DNA from: Cytobacillus suaedae
Lineage (GTDB): Bacteria > Bacillota > Bacilli > Bacillales > Bacillaceae_L
Assembly: GCA_014960805.1 (NCBI GenBank)
Contig: CP063163.1
Span: 3,056,001-3,120,000 of the forward strand
Reading direction: 5' to 3'
DNA: 64,000 bases
The notes beneath the pieces are model-generated. The model saw only the letters and a list, made by a program, of their open reading frames with translations. It did not search any database and was not told where the DNA came from. Numbering within the stretch: the first letter of the stretch is position 1; each line of letters starts with the position of its first letter. The translations under genes were made by a program, and so were the position numbers. Shown piece by piece: positions 37,566 to 48,659 of this stretch.

Positions 37566-39455
37566 TCAAGCCCTCTTTTGTTTTATAGGTGTTATTTTAC
37601 GGATTCGATTAATAACCTCTTGTGTCGTTAATCCGATTTCTTCTAACAGAGCATTCACACTGCCATGTTCAATAAATTTATCTGGAATGCCCATTCTATC
37701 AATTACTGACTGATAGTGGTGATCATGGGCAAATTCTAATACCGCACTACCAAATCCGCCTTGTAATATCGCTTCTTCAATCGTTAACACTGGAATGTTC
37801 TGAGCAAATATCTCATGAAGCATTGTCTCATCCATCGGTTTAATAAATCTTGCATTAATCACTTTTACCGAAAAATCATCCTTTTCGAGCTGCTCAGCCG
37901 CCTCTAATGCCATCGGAATGGTTGTACCAAAGGTAAGAATAATTGCATCTTCACCCTCTTTTAAGACTTCCCAAGAGCCGATTGGAATTGTTTTAAGCTC
38001 ATCATCCATTTTAACACCTAAGCCATTGCCTCTTGCATACCGCATTGCAATTGGACCATCATCATACTTTAGTGCTGTATATACTAAATGTTGACCTTCA
38101 TTTTCGTCCTTCGGCATCATAAGAACCATATTAGGAATATGACGCATAAATGCAATATCAAAAACACCTTGGTGGGTTTCACCATCTGCACCTACCAGGC
38201 CTGAACGGTCAATTCCGATAAACACATTCAGGTTTTGCCTACAGATATCGTGAACAACTTGGTCGTATGCACGTTGTAAGAATGTCGAATAAATGGCTAA
38301 AAAAGGTTTCATATTTTGAGTTGCTAGTCCAGCAGCCATTGTTGTGGCATGTTGTTCGGCAATCCCTACATCAAACATTCGATCTGGGAATTCCTGTGCA
38401 AATTTTTCGAGCTTTGAACCAACAGGCATTGCAGGAGTTACAGCAACTACTCGATCGTCCTCTCTAGCTACCTTTCTGACGGTTTCACTAACTAAAGCAC
38501 TCCATGCTGGGGCTGTAGTAGAGGATTTAACAAAGTCACCTGTTTCAATTTTATAAGGACCTGTACCGTGCCAAGTTCCAATAGTATCGGATTCAGCAGG
38601 GTGATACCCTTTACCCTTTTTTGTTATAACATGTAATAGGACAGGACCTTTTGTCTTTTTAGCGTATTGAAGGTTACTAAATAATTCTTCAAAGTTATGT
38701 CCATCAACTGGTCCTAAGTAAGTAAAGCCCAGTTCTTCAAAGAATACACCTGAAACTAATAAATACTTCAGGCTATCCTTAACACGCTCGGCTGTTGTTG
38801 CAAGTTTTCCACCAACCGCTGGAATTTTTTTAAGTAGCATCTCAAGTTCATCTTTAACCCAATGGTATTTCCCTGCAGTACGTAAACGTCCTAATACTGA
38901 ATGGAGAGCACCAACATTCGGAGCGATTGACATTTCATTATCATTTAGGATAACAATCATATCTTTCTTTTCATGTCCGATATGATTTAATGCTTCTAAC
39001 GCCATTCCACCAGTTAATGCACCATCACCGATAATCGGGATAACAAATTCTTTCGATTTCTTCAGGTCTCTTGCAACAGCCATTCCCATTGCCGCAGATA
39101 AAGAAGTAGAACTATGGCCGGTCTCCCAAACATCATGCTCGCTTTCAATGAGCTTTGGAAAACCGCATAATCCTTTATATTGTCTTAATGTATCAAAATC
39201 ACAGGCTCTGCCTGTAAGAATCTTATGAACATAAGATTGATGACCAACATCCCAAAGGAACTTGTCTTTTGGACTCTCAAACTCCTTATGTAGTGCAATT
39301 GTTAATTCAACTACACCAAGGTTAGGACCTATATGCCCTCCAGTAGCTGAAAGCTTCTCAATTAAAAATTGACGGATCTCAGAGCTAAGCTTTTCTAGCT
39401 GCTCATTGTTCATATTTTTTAAGAATTGAGGGCTTTTTATTGATGAAAGATCCAA
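37566..39455 (-). CDS. dxs: 1-deoxy-D-xylulose-5-phosphate synthase
   Basis: 629 aa, transketolase family. TPP/Mg site [15 protein letters not shown] near residue 148, ILNDNEMS near 178, and [12 protein letters not shown] with the conserved His near 425. It condenses pyruvate and glyceraldehyde 3-phosphate, the first step of the MEP isoprenoid pathway. The frame reaches a GTG at 39464, but a TTG at 39455 gives (M)[14 protein letters not shown], matching the B. subtilis N-terminus; the ribosome binding site is weak (AAAGTGAG). Confidence 0.96.
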   Translation of the reverse strand: MDLSSIKSPQFLKNMNNEQLEKLSSEIRQFLIEKLSATGGHIGPNLGVVELTIALHKEFESPKDKFLWDVGHQSYVHKILTGRACDFDTLRQYKGLCGFPKLIESEHDVWETGHSSTSLSAAMGMAVARDLKKSKEFVIPIIGDGALTGGMALEALNHIGHEKKDMIVILNDNEMSIAPNVGALHSVLGRLRTAGKYHWVKDELEMLLKKIPAVGGKLATTAERVKDSLKYLLVSGVFFEELGFTYLGPVDGHNFEELFSNLQYAKKTKGPVLLHVITKKGKGYHPAESDTIGTWHGTGPYKIETGDFVKSSTTAPAWSALVSETVRKVAREDDRVVAVTPAMPVGSKLEKFAQEFPDRMFDVGIAEQHATTMAAGLATQNMKPFLAIYSTFLQRAYDQVVHDICRQNLNVFIGIDRSGLVGADGETHQGVFDIAFMRHIPNMVLMMPKDENEGQHLVYTALKYDDGPIAMRYARGNGLGVKMDDELKTIPIGSWEVLKEGEDAIILTFGTTIPMALEAAEQLEKDDFSVKVINARFIKPMDETMLHEIFAQNIPVLTIEEAILQGGFGSAVLEFAHDHHYQSVIDRMGIPDKFIEHGSVNALLEEIGLTTQEVINRIRKITPIKQKRA

Positions 39456-39553
39456 ATAGACCACTCACTTTCATTTAAATTCATTGTTATTTTCCAAAAA
39501 ATTGAATCGATTTTTAGTTCATTTTAATATAACTTTATCTAATTGTAAAAATA

Positions 39554-39579
39554 GCCGTTAACACATGCGTGATAACGGC
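39554..39579 (-). terminator. Hairpin between ispA and dxs
   Basis: GCCGTTA (39554-39560) pairs with TAACGGC (39573-39579); on the minus strand TATTTTTA follows. Probably an attenuating terminator in the 246-bp gap between ispA and dxs. Confidence 0.55.
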
Positions 39580-39701
39580 AATTCTAAGTATATTGACATC
39601 AATCTGTTTTCAGTAGTTAAATAAAGACTCCAGTTGCCGTATACTAATAGAATTTACCACTATGAGTATACCATAAACATTTTCTTGCCTCAATTTAATC
39701 C

Positions 39702-40607
39702 TTAATGATTACGTGATGCAATCAAATCACAAATCTTTAAGAGTTTATCTGTATTTTCTAACCCAAAGTCATGTAATATGTTTTTGGCTTCATCAATATG
39801 AAATGTTAGCTTATCCTTCGCACCATCCATTGACAGTAAAGATGGATAGGTACTTTTCTCATTAAGCTGATCACTGCCAACCCGTTTCCCAATTGCTTCC
39901 TCAGTACCTTCAATATCAAGAATGTCATCTCTAATTTGAAAAGCTAATCCAATGTGATGAGCAAACTTTTCCAATTTTTGAATTTGGTCGTCACTTGCCC
40001 TTGAAAGGATGGCACCTGCAATTACACTAAACGCTAACATTTTTCCTGTCTTATGGATATGGATGTACTCTAGCTCTTCTAAGCTTAAGTTCTTCCCTTC
40101 ACCCTCCATGTCAGCGATTTGACCGCCTACCATTCCTTCAGGTCCTGCAGCCTTTGCTAGGTTTGTAATAAGCTCAAGCTTCATTTGCGGTGTAACCTCA
40201 GAATGATTCATATCTGATATTAATTGAAAACTGTATGTAAGTAGCCCATCTCCTGCAAGTATTGCATTTGCTTCGCCAAATACCTTATGATTTGTAGGCT
40301 TTCCTCTTCTTAAATCATCATCATCCATACTCGGTAAATCATCATGGATGAGAGAATAGGTATGAATCATTTCAATTGCACAGGCAACAGGTAAGCCCAT
40401 TTCAAAACGGTTACCGAAACTATCAAGAGTTGCAAATAGTAATAGTGGTCTTATTCTTTTACCACCAGCTTTTAGCGAATACATCATCGCTTCTTTTAAT
40501 ATTTCGGGAGAATGTAGGCGTTCAATCATAGAGGGAAGACTCTCTTCAATCATCTCTTTATTTTGAGAAAGGAACATTTCAAAATCTGTTTGAGTCACTC
40601 TATTCAT
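39702..40607 (-). CDS. ispA: Farnesyl diphosphate synthase
   Basis: 301 aa all-helical prenyltransferase. First Asp-rich motif in [17 protein letters not shown] (near residue 90), second in QIRDDILD (near 225). It adds IPP to DMAPP and GPP to give C15 farnesyl diphosphate for undecaprenyl and quinone synthesis. Its start overlaps the xseB stop by 8 bp. Confidence 0.95.
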   Translation of the reverse strand: MNRVTQTDFEMFLSQNKEMIEESLPSMIERLHSPEILKEAMMYSLKAGGKRIRPLLLFATLDSFGNRFEMGLPVACAIEMIHTYSLIHDDLPSMDDDDLRRGKPTNHKVFGEANAILAGDGLLTYSFQLISDMNHSEVTPQMKLELITNLAKAAGPEGMVGGQIADMEGEGKNLSLEELEYIHIHKTGKMLAFSVIAGAILSRASDDQIQKLEKFAHHIGLAFQIRDDILDIEGTEEAIGKRVGSDQLNEKSTYPSLLSMDGAKDKLTFHIDEAKNILHDFGLENTDKLLKICDLIASRNH

Positions 40608-40833
40608 CCCCCTGAATAGTGAAGGGCTCTAACTTTCCATCTTCGCGTAAAATCTGATCCATTTGTTTCTCTACGTTTTGAAGCTTATCATGACACAGCT
40701 TTGATAATTTCATTCCTTCTTGAAAGTAACTAATCGCTTTTTCAAGAGGAACATCGCCTTCTTCTAATCGTTCTACAATTTCTTCTAACTTTTCCATGGC
40801 ATCTTCAAATGTCATTTGTTTTTCTTCAGTCAT
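40600..40833 (-). CDS. xseB: Exonuclease VII small subunit
   Basis: 77 aa, helical ([27 protein letters not shown]..). It binds XseA and is required for exonuclease VII activity on single-stranded DNA. Overlaps xseA by 8 bp and ispA by 8 bp: coupled translation. Confidence 0.95.
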   Translation of the reverse strand: MTEEKQMTFEDAMEKLEEIVERLEEGDVPLEKAISYFQEGMKLSKLCHDKLQNVEKQMDQILREDGKLEPFTIQGDE

Positions 40834-42181
40834 GTAATGTCCTCTCCTCTACACCAACAACTTTGCAATCAATTTTACCATCCTGTAGACGTACGCTTAA
40901 AGACTCCCCAGCCTTTACACCCTTCACACTTTTAACCAGTGTTTCCTGCTGATCATACACCAGACTGTAGCCTCGATCCATTATCTTCAAAGGACTTAAT
41001 GCCTCTAATTTAGAAAGGGTGGAAGCAAACATAAATTGCTTATGGTTTACAATTTGTTTCATATCTTTTTGAAGTATTTTCTTAACTTGCTGGAAACGTT
41101 CATTTGCCTTTTTAATTTGTTCCTCAGGGTGATTATGTTTAAGCCGAACTGATAAACGGTCAAATTTCTCCTGTTGTCTTTCTAAGTTCCTTGTTCCCGC
41201 TCTTTCTAATCGTTCATATAAGCGATCTAGCTGTTGCTCCTTTTGTACATAAAGGTTTTTAGGATGCCTAAAGGCGTATGAATTTTGTAATTTATTAAAT
41301 CGTTCTTGTTCATAGCCAATCGTCGACTTAAGTGCTCTAATTAGACGTGTTTTCCTTGATAAAAGCCTATCGGCTAAATCTGCCATATTTGGTACTGCAA
41401 GCTCAGCAGCTGCAGTTGGGGTTGGTGCACGTAAATCTGCCACAAAATCTGCTATTGTAAAATCCGTTTCATGTCCAACTGCTGATATTACTGGAACTTT
41501 AGATTTGAAAATTTCCCTGGCAACGACTTCTTCATTAAATGCCCACAGTTCCTCTATAGATCCTCCACCCCTACCAACAATTAATACATCTAAGTAACCT
41601 AAGTTATTGGCTGTAGAAATGGCATTTGCTATAGAAGAGGGTGCATTTTGTCCTTGAACTAAGGCAGGTAGGATAATAACTTTCCCAATTGGATAACGCC
41701 TCTTTATCGTCGTTAGAATATCCCGTATGGCTGCACCTGTTGGAGAAGTAATAACTCCTATATGTGTTGGAAACTTTGGAATTGGCTTTTTATTGTCCAA
41801 ATTAAATAGGCCTTCTTGTTCTAGCTGTTTTTTCAGCTGCTCAAAGGCTAAGTATAGATTACCAATTCCATCAGGCTGCATCTCTTTTACATAAATTTGA
41901 TAATTTCCATTACTTTCAAAAACAGAAATTTCTCCCCTAACTAGCACTTTCATGCCATCTTCAGGTACGAATTTCATGTTACGGTTTTGGCCAGAAAACA
42001 TGACTGCTTGAATTCTAGCATTTTGATCCTTTATCGTAAAATACATATGCCCACGGCTGTGGGCCTTAAAGTTCGAGATTTCTCCCTTCACTAATACATC
42101 CTGAAGATGTGGATCAACATCAAATTTACGCTTTATATATTTTGTTAAAGCTGTAACGGTAAGGTACCTAACTTCACTCAT
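40826..42181 (-). CDS. xseA: Exonuclease VII large subunit
   Basis: 451 aa. N-terminal OB fold ([20 protein letters not shown] near residue 26), catalytic core ([14 protein letters not shown] near 140, [15 protein letters not shown] near 200, [17 protein letters not shown] near 228) and a long coiled-coil C-terminal region that engages XseB. Degrades single-stranded DNA from both ends. Starts 19 bp after folD. Confidence 0.96.
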   Translation of the reverse strand: MSEVRYLTVTALTKYIKRKFDVDPHLQDVLVKGEISNFKAHSRGHMYFTIKDQNARIQAVMFSGQNRNMKFVPEDGMKVLVRGEISVFESNGNYQIYVKEMQPDGIGNLYLAFEQLKKQLEQEGLFNLDNKKPIPKFPTHIGVITSPTGAAIRDILTTIKRRYPIGKVIILPALVQGQNAPSSIANAISTANNLGYLDVLIVGRGGGSIEELWAFNEEVVAREIFKSKVPVISAVGHETDFTIADFVADLRAPTPTAAAELAVPNMADLADRLLSRKTRLIRALKSTIGYEQERFNKLQNSYAFRHPKNLYVQKEQQLDRLYERLERAGTRNLERQQEKFDRLSVRLKHNHPEEQIKKANERFQQVKKILQKDMKQIVNHKQFMFASTLSKLEALSPLKIMDRGYSLVYDQQETLVKSVKGVKAGESLSVRLQDGKIDCKVVGVEERTLHD

Positions 42182-42200
42182 AAAAAAACCCCTTGAGAGC

Positions 42201-43067
42201 CTAGATATTACTCATTTGCTCTGAACTTGTTTTTGCCGATAAAATTGTATTGTAAAGTAGCATGGTAATTGTCATTGGACCTACCCCACCTGGGACAGGT
42301 GTAATGTACCCGGCAACATTACTTGCATCTTCAAACAACACATCTCCAACAAGTTTTCCTGTATCTAGACGATTAACGCCTACATCAATAACCACTGCAC
42401 CTTCTTTTATGTATTCCCCATCGATAAAGTGGGCTTTACCTACTGCTACAATAAGAATATCCGCTTGTTTCGTGATTTCTTTAAGATTCGTAGTTCTAGA
42501 GTGACAATAAGTAACTGTTGCATTTTCTTTTAAGAAAAGTTGCCCTACAGGCTTACCAACTATATTACTTCTACCAATTACAACCACATGTTTTCCCGCA
42601 ATCGGTAATTGTTTTGATTTTACCATTTCTACAATCCCAAAAGGTGTACAAGGAAGAAATGCATCTTGTCCTGTCATCATTCTGCCTACATTTATTGGAT
42701 GAAACCCATCTACATCTTTATTTGGTGAAATATGTTCAATAACAGCCAATTCATTAATATGTTTTGGTAAAGGTAATTGCACAAGAATACCGTGCACTTC
42801 TGGATCATTGTTCAGCTTTGTTATTTCATTTAGTAAATTCGCTTCAGTAATGGTTTCAGGAAACTCAAGTAATGTAGAATGAATTCCTGTTTCATTGCAA
42901 GCTTTATGCTTTGCTGTTACATATGATCTAGATGCAGGATTATCTCCTACTAAAATTACAGTTAATCCTGGTATGATTCCTGTTTCTTTTAAACGAAGTA
43001 CGTCTTCTGAAATTCTACCTCTTATTTCTGCTGCAACCTCTTTACCACTAATAATTTGAGCTGTCAT
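42201..43067 (-). CDS. folD: Methylenetetrahydrofolate dehydrogenase/cyclohydrolase
   Basis: 288 aa. Substrate domain with [12 protein letters not shown] (catalytic Lys) near residue 52 and [11 protein letters not shown] domain with [13 protein letters not shown] near 168 and [13 protein letters not shown] near 262. It interconverts 5,10-methylene-, methenyl- and 10-formyl-THF. A 359-bp gap with a composite repeat separates it from nusB. Confidence 0.96.
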   Translation of the reverse strand: MTAQIISGKEVAAEIRGRISEDVLRLKETGIIPGLTVILVGDNPASRSYVTAKHKACNETGIHSTLLEFPETITEANLLNEITKLNNDPEVHGILVQLPLPKHINELAVIEHISPNKDVDGFHPINVGRMMTGQDAFLPCTPFGIVEMVKSKQLPIAGKHVVVIGRSNIVGKPVGQLFLKENATVTYCHSRTTNLKEITKQADILIVAVGKAHFIDGEYIKEGAVVIDVGVNRLDTGKLVGDVLFEDASNVAGYITPVPGGVGPMTITMLLYNTILSAKTSSEQMSNI

Positions 43068-43176
43068 CCGAATCTCTCCCTATATGTATTATATATTTTA
43101 TTAAAAACTTACAAAGACAGATGAAACTAGACTACATAAACTCTTTTACATTGTTAGAATGTTTTGCACTCTTAAT

Positions 43177-43385
43177 AAGGTCCGTTGATTTCCGGTCCAG
43201 GCACTTGCTTTCCACGGGGAATTATGAAAAAGCCCAACTGCCGGCTTTTTCAAGGGCAAATTCCCATCAGGGAGGAAAAGGAAGGTTATTTTCACTGCCG
43301 TGAAAAAACCCACTCCTCACCCTTCGGTCTGCGGGGTCTACCTTTCCTCAACTTCTGAGCAGGAGAGGCTTCTCCTCCAATCAAC
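43177..43385. repeat. Composite GC-rich repeat with two nested hairpins
   Basis: Fills most of the gap between nusB and folD. The flanks resemble the 19641 and 53823 repeats (GGCACTTGCTTTCCACGGGG at the left, GTCTGCGGGGTCTACCTTTC and GAGCAGGAG at the right). Two inserts are present. The first, 43216-43265, has an outer stem GGGAATT/AATTCCC and inner stem GAAAAAGCC/GGCTTTTTC. The second, 43284-43310, has GGTT..TTTTCAC paired with GTGAAAA..ACC. The remaining bases to either side look unstructured. Confidence 0.7.
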
Positions 43386-43426
43386 TTAGTGCTGAAATTT
43401 AAACAACAAACCATACAAAAGAGTAC

Positions 43427-43816
43427 TTATAAAGATTCTTTTACCTTTGATAAAATACTGTTAATAAAACGGCTTGAGCTGTCATCCCCAAATGTTTTTG
43501 CTAATTCAATTGCTTCGTCCATGCTCACGTTTACTGGTATTTCTTCGATGTGTTTCATTTCAAAAATGGCCATACGGAGTAATGAACGATCTACATTAGC
43601 TACTCGCTCTAGTGTCCACTTCTCCAAGTTAGCACGTAGTATGGTATCTATCTCTTCTTTGTTTTCAACTACCCCTAAAACAAGCTGTTCTAGAAAAGGA
43701 TCGCTTTCCTCCCCTTCCATTAACACATTTCTTATAACTTCTCTTGGGTCATTATCACTTAAATCTATTTGAAACAGAGCTTGTAATGCTCTTTCTCTTG
43801 CTGTACGTCGTTTCAT
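43427..43816 (-). CDS. nusB: Transcription antitermination factor NusB
   Basis: 129 aa, all-helical ([16 protein letters not shown].., ..SFVRRA replaced here by [13 protein letters not shown] at the end). With NusE it binds boxA RNA and promotes rRNA antitermination. It follows the terminator of yqhY on the minus strand, so it has its own promoter. Confidence 0.95.
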   Translation of the reverse strand: MKRRTARERALQALFQIDLSDNDPREVIRNVLMEGEESDPFLEQLVLGVVENKEEIDTILRANLEKWTLERVANVDRSLLRMAIFEMKHIEEIPVNVSMDEAIELAKTFGDDSSSRFINSILSKVKESL

Positions 43817-43891
43817 TTACTCTTTTCTCCTTTGCGTACGAAGTTTGTCGACTATTCCACTTTAGATAATAGCATATTTTTCTTTTATAAT

Positions 43892-43924
43892 AAAATAGGG
43901 GTCAACGCAAAATGCGTAGACCCC
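43892..43924 (-). terminator. Terminator of the accB-accC-yqhY unit
   Basis: GGGGTC..ACGCA / TGCGT..GACCCC stem (43898-43924), with TATTTTATTAT after it on the minus strand. Confidence 0.85.
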
Positions 43925-43944
43925 CATAGGTTAATGTATTTTGT

Positions 43945-44352
43945 TTACATTTCTTGTTCGAATTGCTGCTCTTGCTTTTGGTTTTCAAACAATACTCCAA
44001 CAACATGAATATTAACTTCATCAATCTCTAGTGCCGTCATATTTAACAGTGCTTGACGAATATTATCTTGAACCTTTTGAGCAACGTTAGGAATCGAGAT
44101 TCCAAATTTCATCGCACAGAAAACATCAATTGTAATACCGTTATCTGTTAACTCTACTTTTACACCTTTACCGTGATTCTTCTTACCAAGTCTTTCGGCT
44201 ACGCCAGAAGCAAAATTTCCTCTCATCTGCGCTACGCCATCTACTTCAGAAGCTGCAATTCCTGCGATAACTTCAATCACTTCTGGTGCGATTTCAACTT
44301 TACCTAAGCTATTGTTACCTTGGTTCATTTCTAACACGTTATTCTCTGACAT
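43945..44352 (-). CDS. yqhY: Asp23/Gls24 family protein YqhY
   Basis: 135 aa, DUF322/Asp23 domain (GKVEIAPEVIEVIAGIAASEVDG in part, then VDVFCAMKFGISIPNVAQKVQ-like strand). YqhY lies after accC in B. subtilis too and has been linked to control of acetyl-CoA carboxylase activity. Start ATG at 44352 chosen: GGAGGTG precedes it, and the frame upstream adds only three codons. Confidence 0.92.
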   Translation of the reverse strand: MSENNVLEMNQGNNSLGKVEIAPEVIEVIAGIAASEVDGVAQMRGNFASGVAERLGKKNHGKGVKVELTDNGITIDVFCAMKFGISIPNVAQKVQDNIRQALLNMTALEIDEVNIHVVGVLFENQKQEQQFEQEM

Positions 44353-44374
44353 AACTAGCACCTCCAGTAATAGT

Positions 44375-45733
44375 TTATGACTTCATTACCTCATATAATT
44401 CAAGAAACTTTGTATTAAAGTGACCATCTACAAACTTTTCATGATTTAAAAGCTTTAAGTGGAATGGAATTGTGGTGTGAACACCTGGACCTTCAATCAC
44501 AAATTCACTTAAGGCACGTTTCATTCTAGCAATGGCTTCTTCTCTAGTCGCTCCATATGTAATTAACTTTGCAACCATAGAATCATAAAATGGTGGAATC
44601 ACATAGCCTGGATAAACTGCAGAATCAACACGTACGCCTAGTCCACCAGGAGCCAAATACATCTCAATCTTGCCAGGTGAGGGCATGAAATTCTTTTCAG
44701 GATTTTCAGCATTTATCCTACACTCAATCGACCAACCAGTAAAGGTTACATCTTCTTGCTTAATCGATAACTTTTCATTAGATGCCACTTTAATTTGTTC
44801 TTTAATTAGGTCAACGCCCGTAACCATCTCTGTTACAGGATGTTCTACTTGAATACGAGTATTCATCTCCATGAAGTAGAATTTATTTGCATTGTGATCG
44901 TAAATAAATTCTACTGTTCCAGCACCAGAATAATTAACTGCTGCCGCCGCTTTAACAGCAGCTTCTCCCATTTTTTCTCTTGTTTCAGAATCAAGAGCAG
45001 GAGATGGAGTTTCCTCAACCAACTTTTGTAATCTACGTTGAATTGAGCAATCACGCTCACCTAAGTGTATCACATTTCCGAAATTATCTGCTAATACTTG
45101 TATTTCAACATGACGAAAATCCTGGATGTACTTTTCAATATATACACCTGGATTTCCAAATGCAGTTGCTGCTTCTTGTTGAGTGATATTGATTCCTTTA
45201 ACTAGCTCTTCCTCTGTTTTAGCAACGCGGATCCCTTTTCCACCACCACCTGCTGTAGCCTTGATGATGACAGGGTAACCCATCTCGTTCGCTAATGCAA
45301 TTGCTTCATCTGTATCCTTAATAATCCCCTGTGAACCTGGAACAATCGGTACACCCGCTTGTTTCATCGTTTCACGAGCAACGTCTTTTGTTCCCATTTT
45401 TGAAATAGCTTCAGGACTAGGACCAACAAATGTAATATTACATTCACGACAAAGCTCCGCAAAGTCTGCATTTTCAGCCAAAAAGCCATAGCCAGGATGG
45501 ATGGCTTCACTTTCTGTAAGCTTTGCAACACTGATGATATTCGTAACATTTAAATAGCTATCCTTTGAGGCAGTCGGCCCGATACAATAGGCTTCATCTG
45601 CAAGTTGAACATGAAGGGCTTCACGGTCTGCTTCAGAAAAAACAGCAACTGTTTCTATACCTAATTCTTTGCACGCTCGAATAATTCTAACGGCAATTTC
45701 TCCTCTGTTTGCAATTAACAATTTTTTTATCAT
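44375..45733 (-). CDS. accC: Acetyl-CoA carboxylase, biotin carboxylase subunit
   Basis: 452 aa, ATP-grasp. Glycine-rich ATP loop [14 protein letters not shown] near residue 160, [15 protein letters not shown] near 236, [14 protein letters not shown] (metal and bicarbonate site) near 290. Carboxylates biotin on AccB with ATP and bicarbonate, the first step in malonyl-CoA synthesis. 12 bp after accB. Confidence 0.97.
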   Translation of the reverse strand: MIKKLLIANRGEIAVRIIRACKELGIETVAVFSEADREALHVQLADEAYCIGPTASKDSYLNVTNIISVAKLTESEAIHPGYGFLAENADFAELCRECNITFVGPSPEAISKMGTKDVARETMKQAGVPIVPGSQGIIKDTDEAIALANEMGYPVIIKATAGGGGKGIRVAKTEEELVKGINITQQEAATAFGNPGVYIEKYIQDFRHVEIQVLADNFGNVIHLGERDCSIQRRLQKLVEETPSPALDSETREKMGEAAVKAAAAVNYSGAGTVEFIYDHNANKFYFMEMNTRIQVEHPVTEMVTGVDLIKEQIKVASNEKLSIKQEDVTFTGWSIECRINAENPEKNFMPSPGKIEMYLAPGGLGVRVDSAVYPGYVIPPFYDSMVAKLITYGATREEAIARMKRALSEFVIEGPGVHTTIPFHLKLLNHEKFVDGHFNTKFLELYEVMKS

Positions 45734-45745
45734 AGCAGTCTCCCT

Positions 45746-46252
45746 TTATTCAGGTTTAACTAGGAATAGTGGTTGTCCGTACTCTACTAATTGTCCGTTT
45801 TTCACTAAGATTTCAACAATCTCACCATTAACTTCCGCTTCAATTTCATTGAAGAGTTTCATAGCTTCAACAATACAAACAACATTATTTGTATTTACTC
45901 GATCTCCGACTTTAACATAGTTTTCTGCATCAGGTGATGGAGCTGCATAAAAAGTTCCTACCATTGGTGAAGTTATTTTATGTAAGTTTTCCGTTGATGC
46001 TGCTTCAACTGCTTTTGGAGCCTCTGCTTGAGCTGCAGGGGCAGCCACCGCAGTAGGTGCTTGGTGAACAGTTTCTTGAACAGCTGCTTGAACCTGTGGT
46101 ACTTCTTGGGTAACATGTTTCACTACTGACCCATTATTATCATTATGTTTTTTCATTTTAATTTTTGAACCATCATGTTCAAAAGTAAACTCATCAATAG
46201 AAGATTGGTCTACAAGTTTAATTAGTTCGCGTATTTCTTGAATTTTAAGCAT
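45746..46252 (-). CDS. accB: Acetyl-CoA carboxylase, biotin carboxyl carrier protein
   Basis: 168 aa. Ala/Pro/Gln-rich linker (residues 50-88) and biotinyl domain with the target lysine in EAMKLFNE (Lys132). Carries the carboxyl group from AccC to the carboxyltransferase. First gene of accB-accC-yqhY. Confidence 0.97.
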   Translation of the reverse strand: MLKIQEIRELIKLVDQSSIDEFTFEHDGSKIKMKKHNDNNGSVVKHVTQEVPQVQAAVQETVHQAPTAVAAPAAQAEAPKAVEAASTENLHKITSPMVGTFYAAPSPDAENYVKVGDRVNTNNVVCIVEAMKLFNEIEAEVNGEIVEILVKNGQLVEYGQPLFLVKPE

Positions 46253-46423
46253 CCATTACACTCCTTAGTTCTATATCGATCCTTCTTACTTTAAGAATAC
46301 CATATTTTAAAATTAAATGTTAGTATTAGTACCACATACTAATATGATACGATACTATATTCAATGAATTCAATAGGAAGATGGTAGTCTACCTGAATTT
46401 GTGTAAAAAATATTATAGTTAAT

Positions 46424-46437
46424 TGGAAACGCTTTCC
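46424..46437. promoter_or_regulatory. cre-like palindrome between accB and the chemoreceptor
   Basis: TGGAAACGCTTTCC, a near-perfect palindrome around ACGC, resembles a catabolite-responsive element. It is 107 bp before the chemoreceptor ATG and 172 bp before accB; either gene could be the target. The rest of the 291-bp gap is AT-rich with no clear structure. Confidence 0.4.
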
Positions 46438-46543
46438 TATCACAATCAATTTTCTACATTTTTTGTAAAAAAAAGAAGGATTGTTTACAAATTAGTCGAA
46501 ATATTCATCAATATTAATTTGTAAATAGTTGGAGGAGTGTTTC

Positions 46544-48025
46544 ATGTTTTCGCTAGAAAAAATGAAAAAAGAGGATTTAATCCGTAAGAATGGCCTAGTT
46601 GTTAAAGCAACCTTCGTATCTGTTATTCTAGCTGCCATTGTTGATATTGCATTAGGAAAAGAACTTGCTCTCATATTATCTATTATTATCGGAGGGTTTA
46701 TCGGGGTTTCAATTGTTGCTTTTTTGCATTATACAAATCGTTTTATCACAGCCATCCCGTACATCGCCATTTTGTTTGTAGCAACTGTTATATTTACAAT
46801 TATGCAAAGTAGTATCTCACCTACAGCTTATTTTCTCGTGTATTTTATTTTAGCTACGTCTGCTATCTACATGAAACGCTCAACTTTATTTCTTGGGGCA
46901 GGACTAGGATTAATTATATTAACTGTTTTTACCTATTTACATCATACGGAACTAGTATTAGAAACAAAAAATTACGGAACCATCTATCTCCTCTTTTTAC
47001 TAGTAACCATTTTACTATCTTTCCAATTAAAAATGGCTGACCAGTTGTCTAAAAACATCTTATTAGCTCAGTCAAAGACAGAGGAAATGCTTGTTAATGA
47101 CTTAGAAAGAAGAAAGCAATTAGAGGATCACACTGCAATTATCTCTACCACCATTAAACAAGTAAGTAATCAAAGTAAGGAAAGTTACCTTGCATCTGAG
47201 AGAATGGACACCGCCATTTCTGAAATCGCGTCAGGCGTACAAAATCAAGCAAGTACAATTTATGATATTACGAACTCACTAGAGCATGCTAACCAATTAG
47301 TAGTACGAATGGTGACCTCTGCATCTGAACTAAAAAACAAAGCCGAGTATACATCAAATGTATCTTCGGACGGAGCAAAAGTTACAAAAAGCTTACTAGA
47401 TGCAATTACTACATTTAATGCTTTATTACTAGAAATGAATCGCAAAATTGGGAGTCTAGCAACTAAAATCCAAGAAACATCGCATTTTACAGTTTCCATT
47501 CAAGAGATTGCTTCACAAACAAATCTACTAGCTTTAAACGCTTCAATTGAAGCAGCACGTGCGGGCGAAAGTGGAAAAGGATTTGCGGTTGTTGCTAGTG
47601 AGGTTCGTAAACTTGCAGAGTTGACTGCAAAAACAGCAACCCAAATCTCAGATAATTTATCGAATGTTATTTCTGAAACAAAGGAAACCCAAGAAAATAT
47701 GGAAATGACCTCTAAGAATATGAAGGATAATTTAGATTTAGTAAAACAAACAGATTTGGCATTCTCACAAATTAGTTGTTCCATCGATGAATTAAAAGAC
47801 GATATCCTTGGTTTTGATGGGCTAAGTAGCTCCATCGAAAAAACAACAAATTCTATTGGTATAGCAGTAAACGAATTTAGTAGTATTATTCAACAGGCAA
47901 ATGCTACCCTAGAAGAAATAGCATCAACCATTACAGAGCAGACAAAACAACATTATGATTTATCAGAGTCTGCTTCTAAGACAGATAAATCAGTTCAACA
48001 ATTATTACAGTTGTACAAGGATTAA
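46544..48025 (+). CDS. Membrane chemoreceptor without periplasmic sensor domain
   Basis: 493 aa. Six hydrophobic segments in residues 20-175 with only short loops ([90 protein letters not shown]). There is no HAMP domain. A cytoplasmic MCP signalling domain follows, with the conserved hairpin tip [21 protein letters not shown]. The receptor may sense through membrane helices, perhaps membrane or energy state (inference). The frame opens at TTG 46529 inside the ribosome binding site; ATG 46544 follows GGAGGAG. It carries its own terminator. Confidence 0.9.
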   Translation: MFSLEKMKKEDLIRKNGLVVKATFVSVILAAIVDIALGKELALILSIIIGGFIGVSIVAFLHYTNRFITAIPYIAILFVATVIFTIMQSSISPTAYFLVYFILATSAIYMKRSTLFLGAGLGLIILTVFTYLHHTELVLETKNYGTIYLLFLLVTILLSFQLKMADQLSKNILLAQSKTEEMLVNDLERRKQLEDHTAIISTTIKQVSNQSKESYLASERMDTAISEIASGVQNQASTIYDITNSLEHANQLVVRMVTSASELKNKAEYTSNVSSDGAKVTKSLLDAITTFNALLLEMNRKIGSLATKIQETSHFTVSIQEIASQTNLLALNASIEAARAGESGKGFAVVASEVRKLAELTAKTATQISDNLSNVISETKETQENMEMTSKNMKDNLDLVKQTDLAFSQISCSIDELKDDILGFDGLSSSIEKTTNSIGIAVNEFSSIIQQANATLEEIASTITEQTKQHYDLSESASKTDKSVQQLLQLYKD

Positions 48026-48027
48026 CG

Positions 48028-48060
48028 AAAAAACCGGCAATTATGTTTGCCGGTTTTTTT
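48028..48060. terminator. Terminator between the chemoreceptor and spoIIIAH
   Basis: AAAACCGGCAA (48030-48040) pairs with TTGCCGGTTTT (48047-48057), T-run after it; the A-run in front can serve the minus-strand spoIIIA operon. Confidence 0.85.
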
Positions 48061-48068
48061 ACGTTCTA

Positions 48069-48659
48069 TTATTCAGCAGGCTCGAAAGTTACAGCTACAT
48101 CTTGTAGCGAACCTAGCTCACTAGCAACTAGTAATAAAATATCGTTCGCAGCTGCATTGTTATGCTCTTTCGCCTTAACTGTGATTCTTACTTTACCACC
48201 GTCAGCTCTTACTAGAGCATCTGCATAACCTTTGCTCTTAATAAGTGTTTCAATCGTTGATTCTTTAATTGCGATTTCTGTTAACTCTTGCATTTTTTCC
48301 ATAGCCATGTTTTTCTCTTCAGCAGATACTTCACTTGAAGCTACAACAGCTGTTAGTTGTTCTCTAAGCTCAGCTCTCTTGTCCTCAATTTCCATACGAA
48401 GTTGTGCAAATAACTCATCACTAGAAATTGTTGAAATAGCAGTTCCATCTTCAGTTTCTTCGATCGTTACTTCCATTCCTTCTTCTTCGCCTTCAGCCGT
48501 TGTAGTTACATCTGTATTTTCTGCAGTTTCATTCACACCTTCTTGTTCAAATGCAAAATTCTCTGTTGTTCCTTCTGGAGACGTAATGTAATAGACTGAT
48601 AATACCACCACTAAACTTAACATTGTTAATAACCAAACTGTTTGCTTTTTTAATAACAT
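48069..48659 (-). CDS. spoIIIAH: SpoIIIAH, mother-cell part of the SpoIIIA-SpoIIQ channel
   Basis: 196 aa. One N-terminal membrane segment (TVWLLTMLSLVVVLSVYYI) and an extracellular domain with a long acidic stretch (about 40-70), then the YscJ/FliF-like ring-building fold near the C-terminus. In the intermembrane space it binds SpoIIQ from the forespore and forms a ring of the feeding-tube-like secretion complex. Last gene of the operon, starts directly after spoIIIAG. Confidence 0.95.
   Translation of the reverse strand: MLLKKQTVWLLTMLSLVVVLSVYYITSPEGTTENFAFEQEGVNETAENTDVTTTAEGEEEGMEVTIEETEDGTAISTISSDELFAQLRMEIEDKRAELREQLTAVVASSEVSAEEKNMAMEKMQELTEIAIKESTIETLIKSKGYADALVRADGGKVRITVKAKEHNNAAANDILLLVASELGSLQDVAVTFEPAE

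Noticed and set aside
43389-43772. 127-aa plus-strand open frame over nusB
   Set aside because: Exact antisense shadow of nusB, Ser-rich as expected for reversed coding DNA.
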